Under the pieces are notes generated by a model. The model saw only the letters and a list, made by a program, of their open reading frames with translations, made no database searches and was not told the DNA's origin. Of a DNA stretch of 64,000 nucleotides, positions 48,201 through 60,538 are shown piece by piece (within the stretch, counting starts at the first letter, position 1; the number at the start of each line of letters is the position of its first letter). Both the position numbers and the translations under genes were made by a program. Where the stretch lies: NCBI GenBank assembly GCA_030737835.1, contig CM060855.1, forward strand, positions 10,778,328 to 10,842,327, written 5' to 3'. Source of the DNA: Acorus gramineus. Its lineage: Eukaryota; Streptophyta; Magnoliopsida; Acorales; Acoraceae.

Positions 48201-51200
48201 GTATGTTATTGCAGATAATTCCATGTCCACTGCTTAAACCTCAAAGAGATATACATGGGTAAGCTAGTGTAGTCTCAAAAAATCATTTAGCTATTAATAA
48301 ATCCAAATTGAATCATGTGGCAAAGCCAAATTATTCATAAGATGAGGATAGAAAAGAACTATATAATATATACACAAGTGTAACATTGGCGAGATATAGG
48401 GGAATATGGCATACCTTATGTCCATCGCAGAACTGCATTGTTAAAACCTGCTTTGTCGTTAAATCCTAAAAGCAATTGTAGGAATCAGATATTTGCCTAA
48501 CACAGAGTAAATAATGCAAATTATATTATTTCAAGCAATTTTTTTTTTGATATCTAGTACTTGACAAGAGCAAAGTCTCAACCAACCAAATCAATGCTAC
48601 CAACTGTAGAGACATGTAAAGGATCTTACAGCAACATACCCAATACACACAAGGAACTCTAATAAACTTTTTCTTCTCAAAATTTTTCGCTGTTCTCTCA
48701 GAATTCTTCGCCTCCTGAACAAAATCTGTAGATAAAGCAGTTGAAACATTTGGACGTTGATCAGATGTTTTCAGGAAACAAGTTCCCCATATTTTAATTA
48801 TATAAGATATACATGAGGCACATTTCTGGAGTATCTCCCATTACTTTAGAAGGGAGAAAGTAAGAATGAAATGATTATATCATCAGATATGAAAATAATC
48901 ATTTGTTGACCAGGCTCATCTAGAAGGCTGGCAACAAAAGGAAGGGAAGCATCTAAAATAAAGGTTCATGTAAATTACAGTTTCAAGTTATCAAGCACAA
49001 TGCATTACCCTTAAAAAAACCACCGATTTCAAAATTTAAATGCAAATAATTCCTATTTGAAAGTTTAAAAATCATGCGTCATTGACAGAGCTTAACTGCA
49101 AAAATATATCAACAATTATATGTTTTAGTTCAAGACTTGAAGTCAGGTCTTATTATATATGTATCTGGTTTAATGTTAATACTTAGTCGGCAAGTGTTTG
49201 AGAAATGCTAGTCTGCCATAAATGATAGCTAGTTAAACTATGTTTTTTGCTCAATGTAATAATTTTTTTTAACACACTTTTTCCTACATTGGTGCCAGCA
49301 CCTAAGCTTTCCCAACCTTGATCTAATTTCCCCGATTTTTTGCAGTATTTGGATACGGCCACATTTAAACATATCTTTTCTTAGTCCCAATATTCATTGA
49401 ATTACTAGCTGGCATTCATCCATGACCAGGAGGCAGCCAATGCTCATCTACAAGCATATATATGCCAATTCACACTCTCACGATAACATTCAGCACTCTC
49501 AGCAGATTTCATTTTGGAGCATTAAAATCAGCCAATGCTCCTTTTCTTCCTTCCTAATTTGTTATTAGGAGATCCCTTGTCTTCGTTTTGTTCGGGGTTT
49601 CTTTTTTAATAATATGCTCCAAATTCATTAAAAAATCATAAGTTGGAGAATTCAGACAACTGAGGTCATCTTCAATGTAACCATAGCAAATACAGTGTAT
49701 AGAAATCCTAAATAGGACAAAAAGTTCTTAATATTGACATGCATAAGAATAGAATACATACATACATATATATATATATATATGTATATGTCCATTACAC
49801 CAGCATTAATATAAGGACTACGATCATATTAATAGAGAAAATGAAGAATTAAATGTCAGGAATGCATATGCATATTTTTAGATAAAATGGATATATAAGT
49901 ATAAATAAAAGAGAAACTAAAATCATTGTCAAGAAGAAATTTTTGTGGTATTCCATTGCTCACCAAGTTCCATAGCTATTGTCTTCTCAAACTCCGACAC
50001 TGCCCAATCAAACCTGTAATCAGGAAAAACCTGCAGTATAAAAACAATTGATCCTAAGGAGAAAAACTTGATACCTGATAGACAATAATTTTATTTAAGC
50101 TCCAGAACTCTATGAAATCATATAAGAAACTATATCCAATGTAAGAGCACAAAAAAACTTGAGTGTCACTACCACTTTGAATGTTGATCACGAGCACCAA
50201 TGCACAATGCAGAAAAAGCCAATCAACTCAGAGCCATCAAACTACATGGATGAAAAACAATCCATTTCCACTTTCATATCATTCATATGATGATTCTTCC
50301 CAGGTTTTGACTTGAAATACTCTCTGACTTCACATTAAGTGAGATATTTTATGCAGCTATGATTCATCATGTCCAAAACTAAAAGTTAAGACAGAAGGGG
50401 ACAAGAAAGCAAACAAAATAGTGAGAATGGTGAAAAAGAATTTTTTTTTTTTTGAAGAATGGTGCCCCGCTGGGTTTGATCCTCTGACCTCTTTCACAGA
50501 GAGGAAGGCGACTTACCCAAAGCTCGGTTCGCATGAAAAGAAGATAATATAATCAAGAGCAACATCCAAAAAATTCGGGAAGACATATAAGATTCAGTTA
50601 TGTTGGATGAACAATGGATTGCCAGAAATTAATGTGATAATCACATACTGTAAATTTCATGCCACATGCATTTTGCACTGATCCTGCATTCATGTCCCAT
50701 GCTGTCCATGACAGTGCCTTTTTAGGTTTTGTTATTCCTGCAGCTGTCAAGTGTCTGTATGTGCATCTCTTAATAATGGTATGGAGCACAACTTCTATTA
50801 GATGACCTATTAGTATTATTTGATATTCTCATCAATCACACATTCTCACAATCCTCTTTTAGTTTTGGCAGAAGCTGACTTTTTATCGGGACTACTTTGA
50901 AATTAAACTAACATTCTGACAAACAAAAAGCTGTATATGACACAATGTATACAGGTCAACCACAACGTCATTGCAGCCAAATGTGTTTTTTTTCAGCAGT
51001 CCACACTTTCATTTTATACCTAAATCAGTATGGAACTGATTAAGATAGAAAACAAAAAGCTTACAAAATCAATATCATCCCTGTTCCCGATGTTTTAAAT
51101 AGAGCTTCATAAATTCCATCAAGCATTAAATATCTAAATGATCCTCCACATAGGAAACGATCTTTTGAAGCGTGACTATATAAAAAAAGGCTGTACAAAC

Positions 51201-54200
51201 AAGCTTTGTTTTATATGCAACAAACATAAATAAAAAGTTTCACTACAAATACCACACTTCACAAAAAATGATAACACGGTAAAATGTCCATACCCAAGAA
51301 ATGAAATTTGAGAGTATAGACATAGTTGTAATATCGATCTTCATCCGCTGCTCTAAACCAGGGTATTGTACCTTTGTCACATGAAAAGGGGAAATTAATT
51401 TTCCAGTTATTCAATTGCAATCTCAAAACCACAGCCAGAATACAAATAATAAAGCATGAAAATGGATAGGTTGAGGAGACACCGTAGAATGATGCCAATA
51501 ATCTTTTTTTTTTCTTTTTGGAGGTTAAATCTCAACCATGAAATGGAACATCCGATGTCTACTTACACTCAGGCCTGTCAACGGGTCGGGTCCGGGTCGG
51601 GTTGGGGTGGACCCGGACCCGACCCGTGACAGGACCCGGCGGGTCCGGGTCCAACCCAGGACCCGGCGGGTCCGGAGAAATGTGGACCCGGACCCGGACC
51701 CGGACCCGGACCCGTCGGACCCGGGTCGGGCCCGGGTCCGACCCGACCCGGATGGTTGGGTAAAAAAAAAAACAGAGAGAAGAGCTCATGTATTTGTTTG
51801 TCTTATCATTCTATTTGAAATTTTTTGTAATAAAACATTATTGTTAATGAGACTATGTTTGAATATAATTTTATACAATTCAAAAGAAGTAAATGAATTA
51901 TTAAACAACATCCAAAACAATAATCACTAACATAAAAAACATATTAACCTAAATAATAAACATAACTAACCTAAACAACATTCAAAACAATATTAACCTA
52001 AACAACATTCAAAACAATAAACACTAACATATTAACCTAAATAATAAACATAAATCATGCAACAAACTAATTAATCATACAAATTCAAATGCTAATAAGT
52101 TAATTGTCCAAAACAAACCGATTTATAGGCTTGTTATGATTATGATTTATGAACTTGTAGATACAAAAATAAGTTAAGTAAGAAATAAAATTATGTATCA
52201 ACTAATACTAATGGTCTTATAATATATGAACATATATTAAAAAAAACAGTCGGGTCCAACGGGTCGGGGCGGGGTGGACCCGGACCCGACCCGTTTGTTT
52301 GTTCAGGTCCGCCGGGTCGGGTCCAACTCGGGTCGGGTCCAAATCGGGTCGGGTATATTACACGTGTAATCGGGTCCGGGTCGGGTCGGGTCCGGGTCTG
52401 GACCCGACCCGTTGACAGGCCTACTTACACTACCGAGGAAACCAATTATTGGTTCATATACAAATACAATTTTCTAAGATCATTACCACAGTTCCACATA
52501 TAACCAACTTACAATGTGTAAGTTATACGGTCAAGAGATTGTTTAGTTAACCATGAATATTTTACTTTTTTTTTAAAAAAAAATCCTGGTGTTGCATATT
52601 GCGCAGAAGCCATGAAAGAAATATAGGAATCTCGCATAACTGAGTTGGTTCAAGATTCTCTCCCAATTGGTGGATGTTTCTCAGTTCAACTTTCACCATT
52701 TATAATGTTTTGCTCCCGCATCAGACAACTTGTAAATAGCTAGGAAATTAAATTTGTGAATAAAATTAAGTTTTCAAATGGTATCAGAAAAGGAACTATA
52801 CTATAGTGGGGGTATAACACCCAAACCTATTACTCCTCGATCACAATTTACAAACCTGTCCCCCACAAACACGCTTTACTTGCCCCCACGCAGTAACGAC
52901 CCCAGGCCATCATCAATTGGGCAGAGGTCGGTTAATATTGTGTGGGGATAGTCTCGAGTATATATCTGACACTGCAGAATGATTGATAATTTGATTATTC
53001 GAGACATATGTCAATGTTGGACATAAAGCATCCAATACGGTACAAAATCTGATTCAAGCTAACACTGTTAGGTGAAACAATTAACATTCACAGCTCAATA
53101 AAATTGCATAATCGTTATAGATCCAGATGATCACCTTTATTGCTACTTCCTGTTTGTCTTTCAACAATGCATGATGAACTTGAGCAATTGAAGCAGCCGC
53201 AACTGGTTGTTCGTCAAATGATAAGAATCTGAAAATTTGCAAGCATATCCAATGGCCAGTACACAATCAGAATTAGCTTTCGAAGAATCCAACATGAGCA
53301 GTATTTATATTGGAAGTTTGCATAGAAACCTATAACTAAAACATTTAAACAGGACCCTGTTTCCCATTTCTTTGGAGCCACTTATTTTAAGAAAACCACA
53401 ATTAAATAAAAAAGAGGGGATTTGAGATTAAATAATTGTAAACAACAGCATAGATGGAAGAAAATGTGCTATAATATTACTTTAAATCAATTGCTTAGAT
53501 TCTCTTAGAGAAACACAACATTCAAAATAATATAGTTAACATTTTTTTAGCACAGCATGATGGCTGCTGACAGATTTGGTTCTTGAATTAGTTACCAAAT
53601 CCTGAAGGTAAATAATAATCTGGTTAGAAAATCCATTTCTTAAAAATTGTGAATCACTAAAAACTTAGGCACTCACACCCCCACTATGGCACCACCACCG
53701 ATATCCGAGTAAGATCCACTGAAATATAATTTAATGCAATTAAAAGTAAAAACCCATTTTAAAAAATCTGACTAGCTATAAAAGTAATTACAAAATTGGG
53801 TGTGAATCAGCAAAATGTCAACATGCACAAGACAAGAAGACAATATTTGCTTTTGAGCATAAGTGATTAACATAAGCAAGAACAGAAAACTTAGAGCTAT
53901 GAAGTCAGGACAAAGCAACAATCTTTGTTCCTCAGTTCTACCATGGATCATCTAAACAGAATCAACTCATTAGCTAGGTCCAATTTCCATGTATATCCTA
54001 TGACTCAATGAGAAACATTAAAAATCTCAATTTTGAACAAATACTTTTAATCAATCAATTTGTTTATTGTCAGTGTGATCCATAATGAAGATGTTTCCAC
54101 GAGTCTTTGGCAACTCTGGTATATGCAATAAACAAAGAAACAACCAATTAAATAAATAAATAAATAAATACCACCTCTTGGTAGGTTGGCAAAGGTACCC

Positions 54201-57200
54201 CCTCTTCAGTGAGGGGTTCTTTACTCGTGATGGGAGAAAATTTAATAAGAAAATAAAAAACACATACCTGCCCCAGAAAGGCAATCAGTTAATAGCCAAA
54301 ACTGAAATGCATCAACCCCCTCAGATCATATCAATGGAGATAGCATTAAAATGACTAATTTAGACCTTTAAACATGCCATCTTTCAACTGCATATTCTTT
54401 GCATTTGTCCATAAAAATAAAAAAGAAGATATTCTTTGCATTTGGATAAGAAAATTTAAAGGCTCAATGCATTTACATGACCTGGTCAAATTATGATTCA
54501 TAGAGAATACAATAATCTTGAAACATCTAAGATGCACTATTGGTGAAGGCAGTAAACCCATTTTCGAAAAATATGGAACACACTATACAAAATATCACAC
54601 ACAACATGGATTCCATATACTTAGCATTTAAAAGCATCATCAACATTTAGAGGAGCTTGTAACTTGAAGTGGATGAATTTTTTCTACATTATTAGTGCAG
54701 CTTGCCATGGAAAATTGGAAATCAAACTCAATATTCATCCAATAATCATGTAAATCATGGAAATGAATTTGAACCCTCGTTTAACTAAGGAACCTAAAAA
54801 TTGTAACCTATTACTCCTCCCCATCATCTGATGAGATAAAATATGATTGATCATCATATATTGTAAGATTCAAGGGAGCCTCTGTCGCAGTCTAAAATTC
54901 CTGGAGTTATAACTTTGACATATTTGATTTATATTTCAGGGTTGAAGGCTGAGGAAAATAAAACCCCATCAATCGGTCCCATTTTCATGTCAAATGCATG
55001 AGGCATAGGATAATAGAAAGTCAGATGACACCAGAATGCACAATTCTTGACAAATTTATTTTTAAAAAATTCTAAAGGTAACAGTATCCCAGTTTTATTA
55101 GAATTAGAAGATTCCTAGTAGGTAGATAAGAATATAAAGAAAGAAAAGAACAACATAAGCAACAAAAAGAGAACATCCATGGCTGAGGCCATGTGATTTC
55201 AAGTTCTTAAGTCTTCACAATACGGGTATTCCCCACCACAAAAACTTGAGAAATTTCATTGAAAAAATATTTGTTTACCAACTCCTGTACTCATTTTACA
55301 TAAGAAAGATATAAAGAAAGCACATAAATCAGGCCAAACTAGAAGATAGTTTAAGGAGCACATGAAAATTCTTAATTGCACAAACATTTGGTGAAAATTA
55401 TCGATGATCATTAAGATAGAAACTTACAACTCTGAGAATTCCTTGTGTAGATTATTGATTATAACTTTTTTAATAGCTTCGAAGTGAAAAGGAATGGCCT
55501 GAGATGAAATGATGGATGAGACAGTGGACAAGAATTTTACACAGTAAAATATGTAATACGGATGAGAGATACCTGGTCTTGCAAAGATGATAGGGTTACA
55601 GAATATTCCTTTGGTATTCGACGCATTGATGATATGAACTGACCAGCTTTCACATAAAAACCTTTATTTGCTTCACATAATCTCAACATCCTCTTGGCAG
55701 TGCGTAAATGTACCTAGAACCAAATGCAGAATTTAACTGGGGCCTTAGATACATTTCACACCATAGTTATTTGACTTTTTTATTATTCAAATTGTAGAAA
55801 ATACTATTCGGGGCACTTTCAGTCAAAGATCAAATAAATATTGGTCTACTGTCAACAAGTTAAGTAAAAACAGAGCAGAAGACAAGAAATATTCAAACCT
55901 TCTGGAAAGGATCATTAATGAGGAATTACGATATGAAGGAGAGATAGAACATAAGTACGTTATTCACAAACTGGAAGCCTGGAATCTCTTTTTGTCCTGA
56001 GGTGTTCCAATTTTTTCACACAGATTGCCTGAATAGTTTTCAAAGAAAGGCTTACAGTTGAAGAAAGAAACTAGTCCTCACATGGTCACATTCCATCAAT
56101 TTCATCCAACATTCAAATGAATGACGGACATGAATAATTTCTCCAATTATACCAAACACAGAAACTAGTCTTCACATGGTCTCCCACTTACTCCAGTAAT
56201 TAGCATTCTTAGATTATGTATGGTTTGCAAGAAGGCAAAATAAAAGTTGAAACCATACATATCACGCTGTCACAGGAGGAAAACCTTAATATCTCATGGT
56301 TTGATTTCATATTTATCTCCAAAGTCCACTGAATGAAACTTATCCAACGAACTCTGGTGAAAATCAGATCCCTTAGTCACTCTCAGCCCGCTCAATAAAT
56401 AAATCCGGCTACAAAATATGGTCCAGGTTACATAAAAAAAAAAAAGTTACAGCCAAGTGACCCAATTATTTTAATACACTTATGTTCGTGAATCCCAGTA
56501 AACATTGAGATAAATAGAGTTGGCCCAAAAACCAATTACAATGCGGCAACATTATCTGACTTAGACTTTAGTGATGAATGTTTTGTTCCATTTATTATAA
56601 TTGCATCTCCCGCACTCATTCTGCATTACCTAAAATAAATAACTTGACTGCCTTCACTTTAAAAGGAAAAAAAAGAAAAAAATTGACTTCCTTGACCAAG
56701 ATAGCAATCACATTTATACCATGCAGATGCTTTAGCACTTGCAATCAAAATTTTCATTAAACTTAACCGACTTGCATTTCTAGTTCAAGTTTCATAAAAA
56801 TGCCAAGTTGACAAGTAGAGTTATTTAGCAACTTCTCATGAACCAAGGATAAATTGCAATTCAACTGAGTTTCAGCTTGCATATTCCAGAAATAGCAACT
56901 AGACAATGGTAATTCTAATGATGCAAGGCATACAACATTTCTTCCAATATCAAATATTGGAAGAAATTTGATATGATACCTTGTAAAACTCTTAATTTCT
57001 CATAACTATATCTTCAACTACAGAGGAATAGAAAAGCTAAAGAAAAGATCATTGTTTTTAATGGAAAACGAGGAAAAAGAATTCTAACTTTTGTGGTCTA
57101 TAAAGTTCAAATATAGATTCCTATAGTTCCATTAATTAAACAGAACAAGTGATTCCAATGCGTCATTTTTAAGCTGAAATAAAAACCCAAATACAAAACA

Positions 57201-57623
57201 GTTAAATTTAGAACGATAGAATTACCGCAGATAACTTTCTCATATACTCATCAGAATCCGATGCGACATCCCATAAAGAATACTTGTAATCAATAACAGC
57301 CAGTCCAACCTGCACTTCCAAAAATCGAATTCAAATATAAAACAGATCACAGCAAAAGAGAAGCGATAGCGCGAGAGAGAGTGAAAAGGAGGGGGGGGGA
57401 CCGTGAAAACTGTTCGAGAAGATCTGACAAGCCCTTCGAAACCCGACGCGATGGAAGAGGGAGAGAGCACCGGATCACCATCGGAGAATGGCAGAAAACT
57501 AGGGTTTTGGGAGGACAGCGTTACGCCGGCGACTACGGCGGTGGCGGTTGCCGACGCAGTGAGGAAGATTGGGCTCTTCTTCGCCGATTTGGCGGCAAAT
57601 TTGAAAACCCTAAACGCTCTCAT
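45277..57623 (-). CDS. ABC1K/UbiB-family atypical kinase (ATH9/ADCK1-like)
   Basis: Atypical protein-kinase-like ATPase of the ABC1/UbiB/COQ8 family, which acts in lipid and quinone metabolism of mitochondria or plastids. Exons on the minus strand: 57623-57402, 57309-57226, 55713-55573, 55498-55428, 53228-53135, 51371-51294, 50030-49964, 48725-48640, 48465-48415, 47282-47235, 46184-46064, 45954-45774, 45633-45496, 45406-45277; phases close, 503 residues. Family marks: KxGQ motif VKAGQ (124-127), Ala-rich loop [12 protein letters not shown] (182-193) in place of a Gly-rich loop, lysine of VAIK (204), catalytic [10 protein letters not shown] (333-342), and metal-binding LLDHG (D358). The N-terminus ([16 protein letters not shown]) is basic like a mitochondrial presequence with a hydrophobic stretch after it. 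The exon 1 donor, GTCCCC beside a C9 run, is poor. Resemblance to Arabidopsis ATH9 and animal ADCK1 is from memory. The intron between 51371 and 53135 hosts a hAT MITE. Confidence 0.92.
47345..47460 (+). repeat. tRNA-derived SINE-like sequence in an ABC1K intron
   Basis: A-box-like TAGCTTTGTGG (47352-47362) and B box GGTTCAAGTCC (47395-47405) are 33 bp apart, as in a tRNA. The trailer ATGCATTTACCTACCAAA matches the copies near 4395 and 39880. The body does not fold into a full cloverleaf by eye, so it is not called a tRNA gene. Confidence 0.5.
50443..50530 (-). repeat. Short tRNA-like or retroposon tail fragment
   Basis: A poly-T run is followed by GTGCCCCGCTGGGTTTGATC and CTCTGACCTCTTTCACAGAG. 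Read on the minus strand it carries a B-box-like GATCAAACCC word and ends in poly-A, so it looks like a short reverse-transcribed insert in an ABC1K intron. The family is unknown to me. Confidence 0.35.
51570..52423. mobile_element. hAT-type MITE, 854 bp, with GGGTCC/GACCCG-rich ends, in an ABC1K intron
   Basis: Inverted ends CAGGCCTGTCAACGGG and CCCGTTGACAGGCCTA are bounded by a perfect 8-bp target duplication CTTACACT (51562-51569 and 52424-52431), the hAT hallmark. Each terminal region is filled with GGGTCGG/GACCCG repeats that can pair with the other end over a long length; the centre (about 51770-52240) is AT-rich. No transposase. The Asp-Pro-Arg-rich open frames near 51560-51790 come from the repeats, not from a gene. 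Confidence 0.88.
53229..55427. other. ABC1K intron, nothing recognisable
   Basis: AT-rich intron of 2.2 kb between the exons ending at 55428 and starting at 53228. Contains an ATAA run near 54150. No gene or bounded element recognised on either strand. Confidence 0.5.
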
Positions 57624-57801
57624 AGCGGGAGCCGCCTTGGGCGGAAAAACAAATGGTGGGAAGAACGATCAACTCAAGCTCGCTGTGAAGCCGATCTTTC
57701 AATCCACGGTTGTTCTTTACGTAAACTATTGGTTTTTATGGTTTTCGATCATTATTATTTACGTTAACTATGGTTTTTATGGGTTTTTATGATAAAATAA
57801 A

Positions 57802-58279
57802 GGGGTAATTAATTCCGGGTCCTCCGAAACCTCTGAATTATTTTTAGATCCCTGAAATATCTGAACTTATTTTTCAATTCCCCGTGTTAATTGGGTTATT
57901 ATTATTTTTATTCTTTTATCACTTTTTTTCACTTTTGTCCCTGCTTAAATATTTTATTTGTGTCCTCATCTCTCTCCCCATCACAGAGACTCTACGCTCG
58001 GCCCCTATCACCCCCTTCCTCCGGTGAGTCTCTCCCTCTTGCCACTCTCTCCCTCTTATATAAACAAAATACCTAGATTTGTTAATAATGCACCCAGATT
58101 TATTAATAGTGTACACAATAGTTGAAGGGGAGAGGTAAAAATGAAAATGTTAACAATGAACTTAATGACTGTTACTTTAAAGGTCTTAAAAATAATAGAC
58201 AATGGATAAGTCTAAATATTTTAGGGATCTAAAAATAATTTAGTAATTTTCTAGAGGACCCAGAATTAATTTTTGCCTT
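57802..58279. mobile_element. MITE-like inverted-repeat element upstream of the ABC1K gene
   Basis: Left end GGGGTAATTAATTCCGGGTC and right end GACCCAGAATTAATTTTTGC are imperfect inverted repeats, and TTTTTAGATCCCT (57840-57852) pairs with AGGGATCTAAAAA (58223-58235). The flanks share AAAATAAA (57794-57801 and 58280-58287), a possible 8-bp target duplication, though the sequence is simple and could match by chance. It starts about 180 bp from the ABC1K start codon. Confidence 0.55.
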
Positions 58280-58924
58280 AAAATAAATTTAAGCTTAATA
58301 TCATGTTAAAACTTTAAACAAAATGGGGTGTGAAAATACTTAAAAGAGGGTATATCACGTCACTAATTCAACATAACGCAATATATATTTTGCCATATCA
58401 GTATATGCACTATTGTAAAAAACATAAGAATATATGTTTTCAATTCATATGAGTATGTAACTTATTTTTTACATAGCCGAATACCTACTTTCCTATAAAA
58501 AAATTATTTATTTACACACATACATATATATATTTCATCATCTAATTATATATTTAAAAAATTAAAATATGTGCAAGCTGCAAACAAAGAGGAATACAAC
58601 ATCTCTTTAATAGCATCCACCTAACATGAAACAATAATAAATAAATAAATAATCTTAAAAGTGATAAATGATATTTGTATGAGCGCATCTATCCCTATCA
58701 AGGGATTCCTTTAAGGGTGCGGCTATAGCTATCCCACAAACTCTCCTACTCACCTCTTTTATTTATAAATAAAAATGTTTTGTTACATTTTTTCTCACAC
58801 CTAACCCACCACAACACTACCCACCCCAATGGTACACCCTACCCAACCCACACATCCCCCATAAATATATTACCCACCCCACAATCAAAATAATAAATCC
58901 CACGCTCTTTTTTTCTCTCTCTCC

Positions 58925-59935
58925 GTTCGACACGCTCCATGTCTTCCGTGTGTGATTTGGTTCTACATGCTCCATGTCTTCCGTGTTTAATTTGATTCGA
59001 TATGGTCCATGGCTTTCTTGAATCAGAAACCTTTAGTGTTTGTATTCTGTTCGACATGCTCCATGTCTTCCGTGTTTAATTTGATTCGATATGGTCCATG
59101 GCTTTATGGAATAAAAAACATTTGAAGTGTTCTGTATCCCGTTCGACATGCTATATGTCTTCCGTGTTTGATTTGGTTCGACATGATCTATGGCTTTCTG
59201 GAATTAGAAACCTTTGAAGTATTCTGTATCTCGTTCGACATGCTCCATGTCTTTCGTGTGCGATTTGGTTCGACATGGTCCATGACTTTCTAGAATAAAA
59301 AAACATTTGGCCCCCGTTTGAAACAGGAATATGACTTATTCTTGGATATACATTTATTCTAGTATAAGTGAGGATAAAATAATTTTGTGTTTGGTTGTGT
59401 TTTAAATTATTCTCAGTGGTAAACGTAAGAATAACTGTTTTGTTGTTTGGGTAAAATGTGAATAAAGTATGGATACGGATTTATAAAATGTGAAAAAATA
59501 ATGATAGTTGATTTGACATATGATTTATAAGAGATGATGACAGTTGATTTAACAGTGGGCCCACATATTCTTTGGGTGGAATAACCTAGGATAACTTTAA
59601 TTCAAGGGGTATGTTGGAATCCATATACTACTTTATACTAATTTATTCTGACATACTTTATCCCTGCCTATTCTATGTTTCCAATCATCCTTTATCCCTT
59701 ATTCCCCTTTATACCAGGTTATCCCTTATTCCCGTTCCAAAACGGGGGCTTGAAGTGTTCTATATCCCGTTCAACATGTTCTATGTCTTCTATGTTTGAT
59801 TTGGTTCGACATGGTCCATGGCTTTCTGCAATAAAAAACATTTGAAGTGTTCTGCATCCCGTTCGACATGCTCCATGTCTTCCGTGTTTGCTTTCGTTCA
59901 ACATGGTCTATGGCTTTCTGGAATAGTGGATGGGG
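58925..59935 (+). repeat. 92-bp minisatellite inside the Mutator-like MITE
   Basis: GTTCGACATGCTCCATGTCT-type starts lie at 58925, 59049, 59141, 59233, 59769 and 59861; spacing is 92 bp except for the first (an extra 32-bp partial copy) and across the nested MITE, where subtracting 443 bp (element plus duplicated TTG) gives 93 bp. Each unit has two related halves, one with CATGCTCCATGTCTTCCGTG and one with CATGGTCCATGGCTTTCTGG. Confidence 0.9.
59310..59749. mobile_element. PIF/Harbinger (Tourist-like) MITE, copy 3, nested
   Basis: Ends GCCCCCGTTTG and AAACGGGGGC, flanked by a TTG duplication (59307-59309 and 59750-59752). Neighbouring minisatellite units show the empty site as ACATTTGAAGTG, proving the duplication and the exact ends. 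Interior strings AATGTGAATAAAGTATGGAT and GATGATGACAGTTGATTTAA place it in the family of 23958 and 25890. Non-coding. Confidence 0.92.
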
Positions 59936-60125
59936 TGGGGTGGAAATGATTTGGGTTGAATATTTATATAAGGGTGGGCTTATCAAGTAGAGATATATGC
60001 CTAGGTGGGGAAGTAAAAGGGGTGGGTAAGAGAGTTTGTGGGGTGGCTATAGCCGCACCCTTCCTTTAACCCACCATTAAAAAAAAAAAACACACAGTGG
60101 TGTTTGGCTATTCCCACCGATCCAG

Positions 60126-60430
60126 GTTGACCGAACTTGGTTGTCATTCTAAATTTTAGATAACCGAACTTGGTCGAACAGAGTCCAGAATTATCTGACC
60201 CTTACTGACCCCGTTCGACCTAGAGGGATTTTAACCTCTTAAGTCAATCAAACGTTATCGCCATTATAGGTTTTGATCAACTAAACTTAGTTGAACAGGG
60301 TCCAGAACTCTCTCACCCTTCCAGATACCATTCGACTAAAAAAATGTAATTTACACCACCCAAGTCGACTAAACGTAGTCGTCATTGTAGGTTTTAAGCG
60401 ACCAAACATGGTCGAACATGGTCCGGAACT
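60126..60430 (+). repeat. Diverged tandem repeat, about 118-bp unit, three copies
   Basis: Related segments start at about 60126 (GTTGACCGAACTTGGTTGTC), 60242 (AGTCAATCAAACGTTATCGC) and 60363 (AGTCGACTAAACGTAGTCGT). Each goes on with a GGTTTT or ATTTTA word, then a GGTCGAACA.GGTCC.GAA block. Divergence is high, so the array is old. It begins about 60 bp after the Mutator-like element. Confidence 0.7.
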
Positions 60431-60538
60431 TTTTGTTATTCAAGGTGTTTAGGGGGAGACGACGAAGGGGAGAAGGGTTTGGGGGGGGGGGGGGTTTGGA
60501 ATATCAATATCAATTTAATATTCAATAATGATTTCCAG

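Larger units (their letters stand above)
58715..60060. mobile_element. Mutator-like MITE, 1346 bp, carrying a 92-bp minisatellite and a nested MITE
   Basis: Inverted ends GGGTGCGGCTATAGCTA...and TGGCTATAGCCGCACCC extend imperfectly for nearly 50 bp (left CCCACAAACTCTCCTACTCA, right TGGGTAAGAGAGTTTGTGGG). A perfect 9-bp target duplication TTCCTTTAA (58706-58714 and 60061-60069) is the Mutator signature. No transposase. The inside is a 92-bp tandem array interrupted by a Tourist-like MITE (59310-59749). Without the nested insert the element is 903 bp. Confidence 0.9.

Noticed and set aside
51538-51930. Open frames rich in Asp-Pro and Arg-Val
   Set aside because: Direct translation of GGACCC/GGGTCC repeats in the hAT MITE.
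57381-57792. Plus-strand open frames across the ABC1K first exon
   Set aside because: Antisense shadow of the minus-strand exon, whose frame continues correctly into exon 2.
58839-59986. Short minus-strand frames with His-Gly-Ala-Cys-Arg words
   Set aside because: Translations of the 92-bp minisatellite unit.
60478-60494. Long G run as a possible G-quadruplex
   Set aside because: A single homopolymer run without further G tracts; more likely a slippage or sequencing feature.
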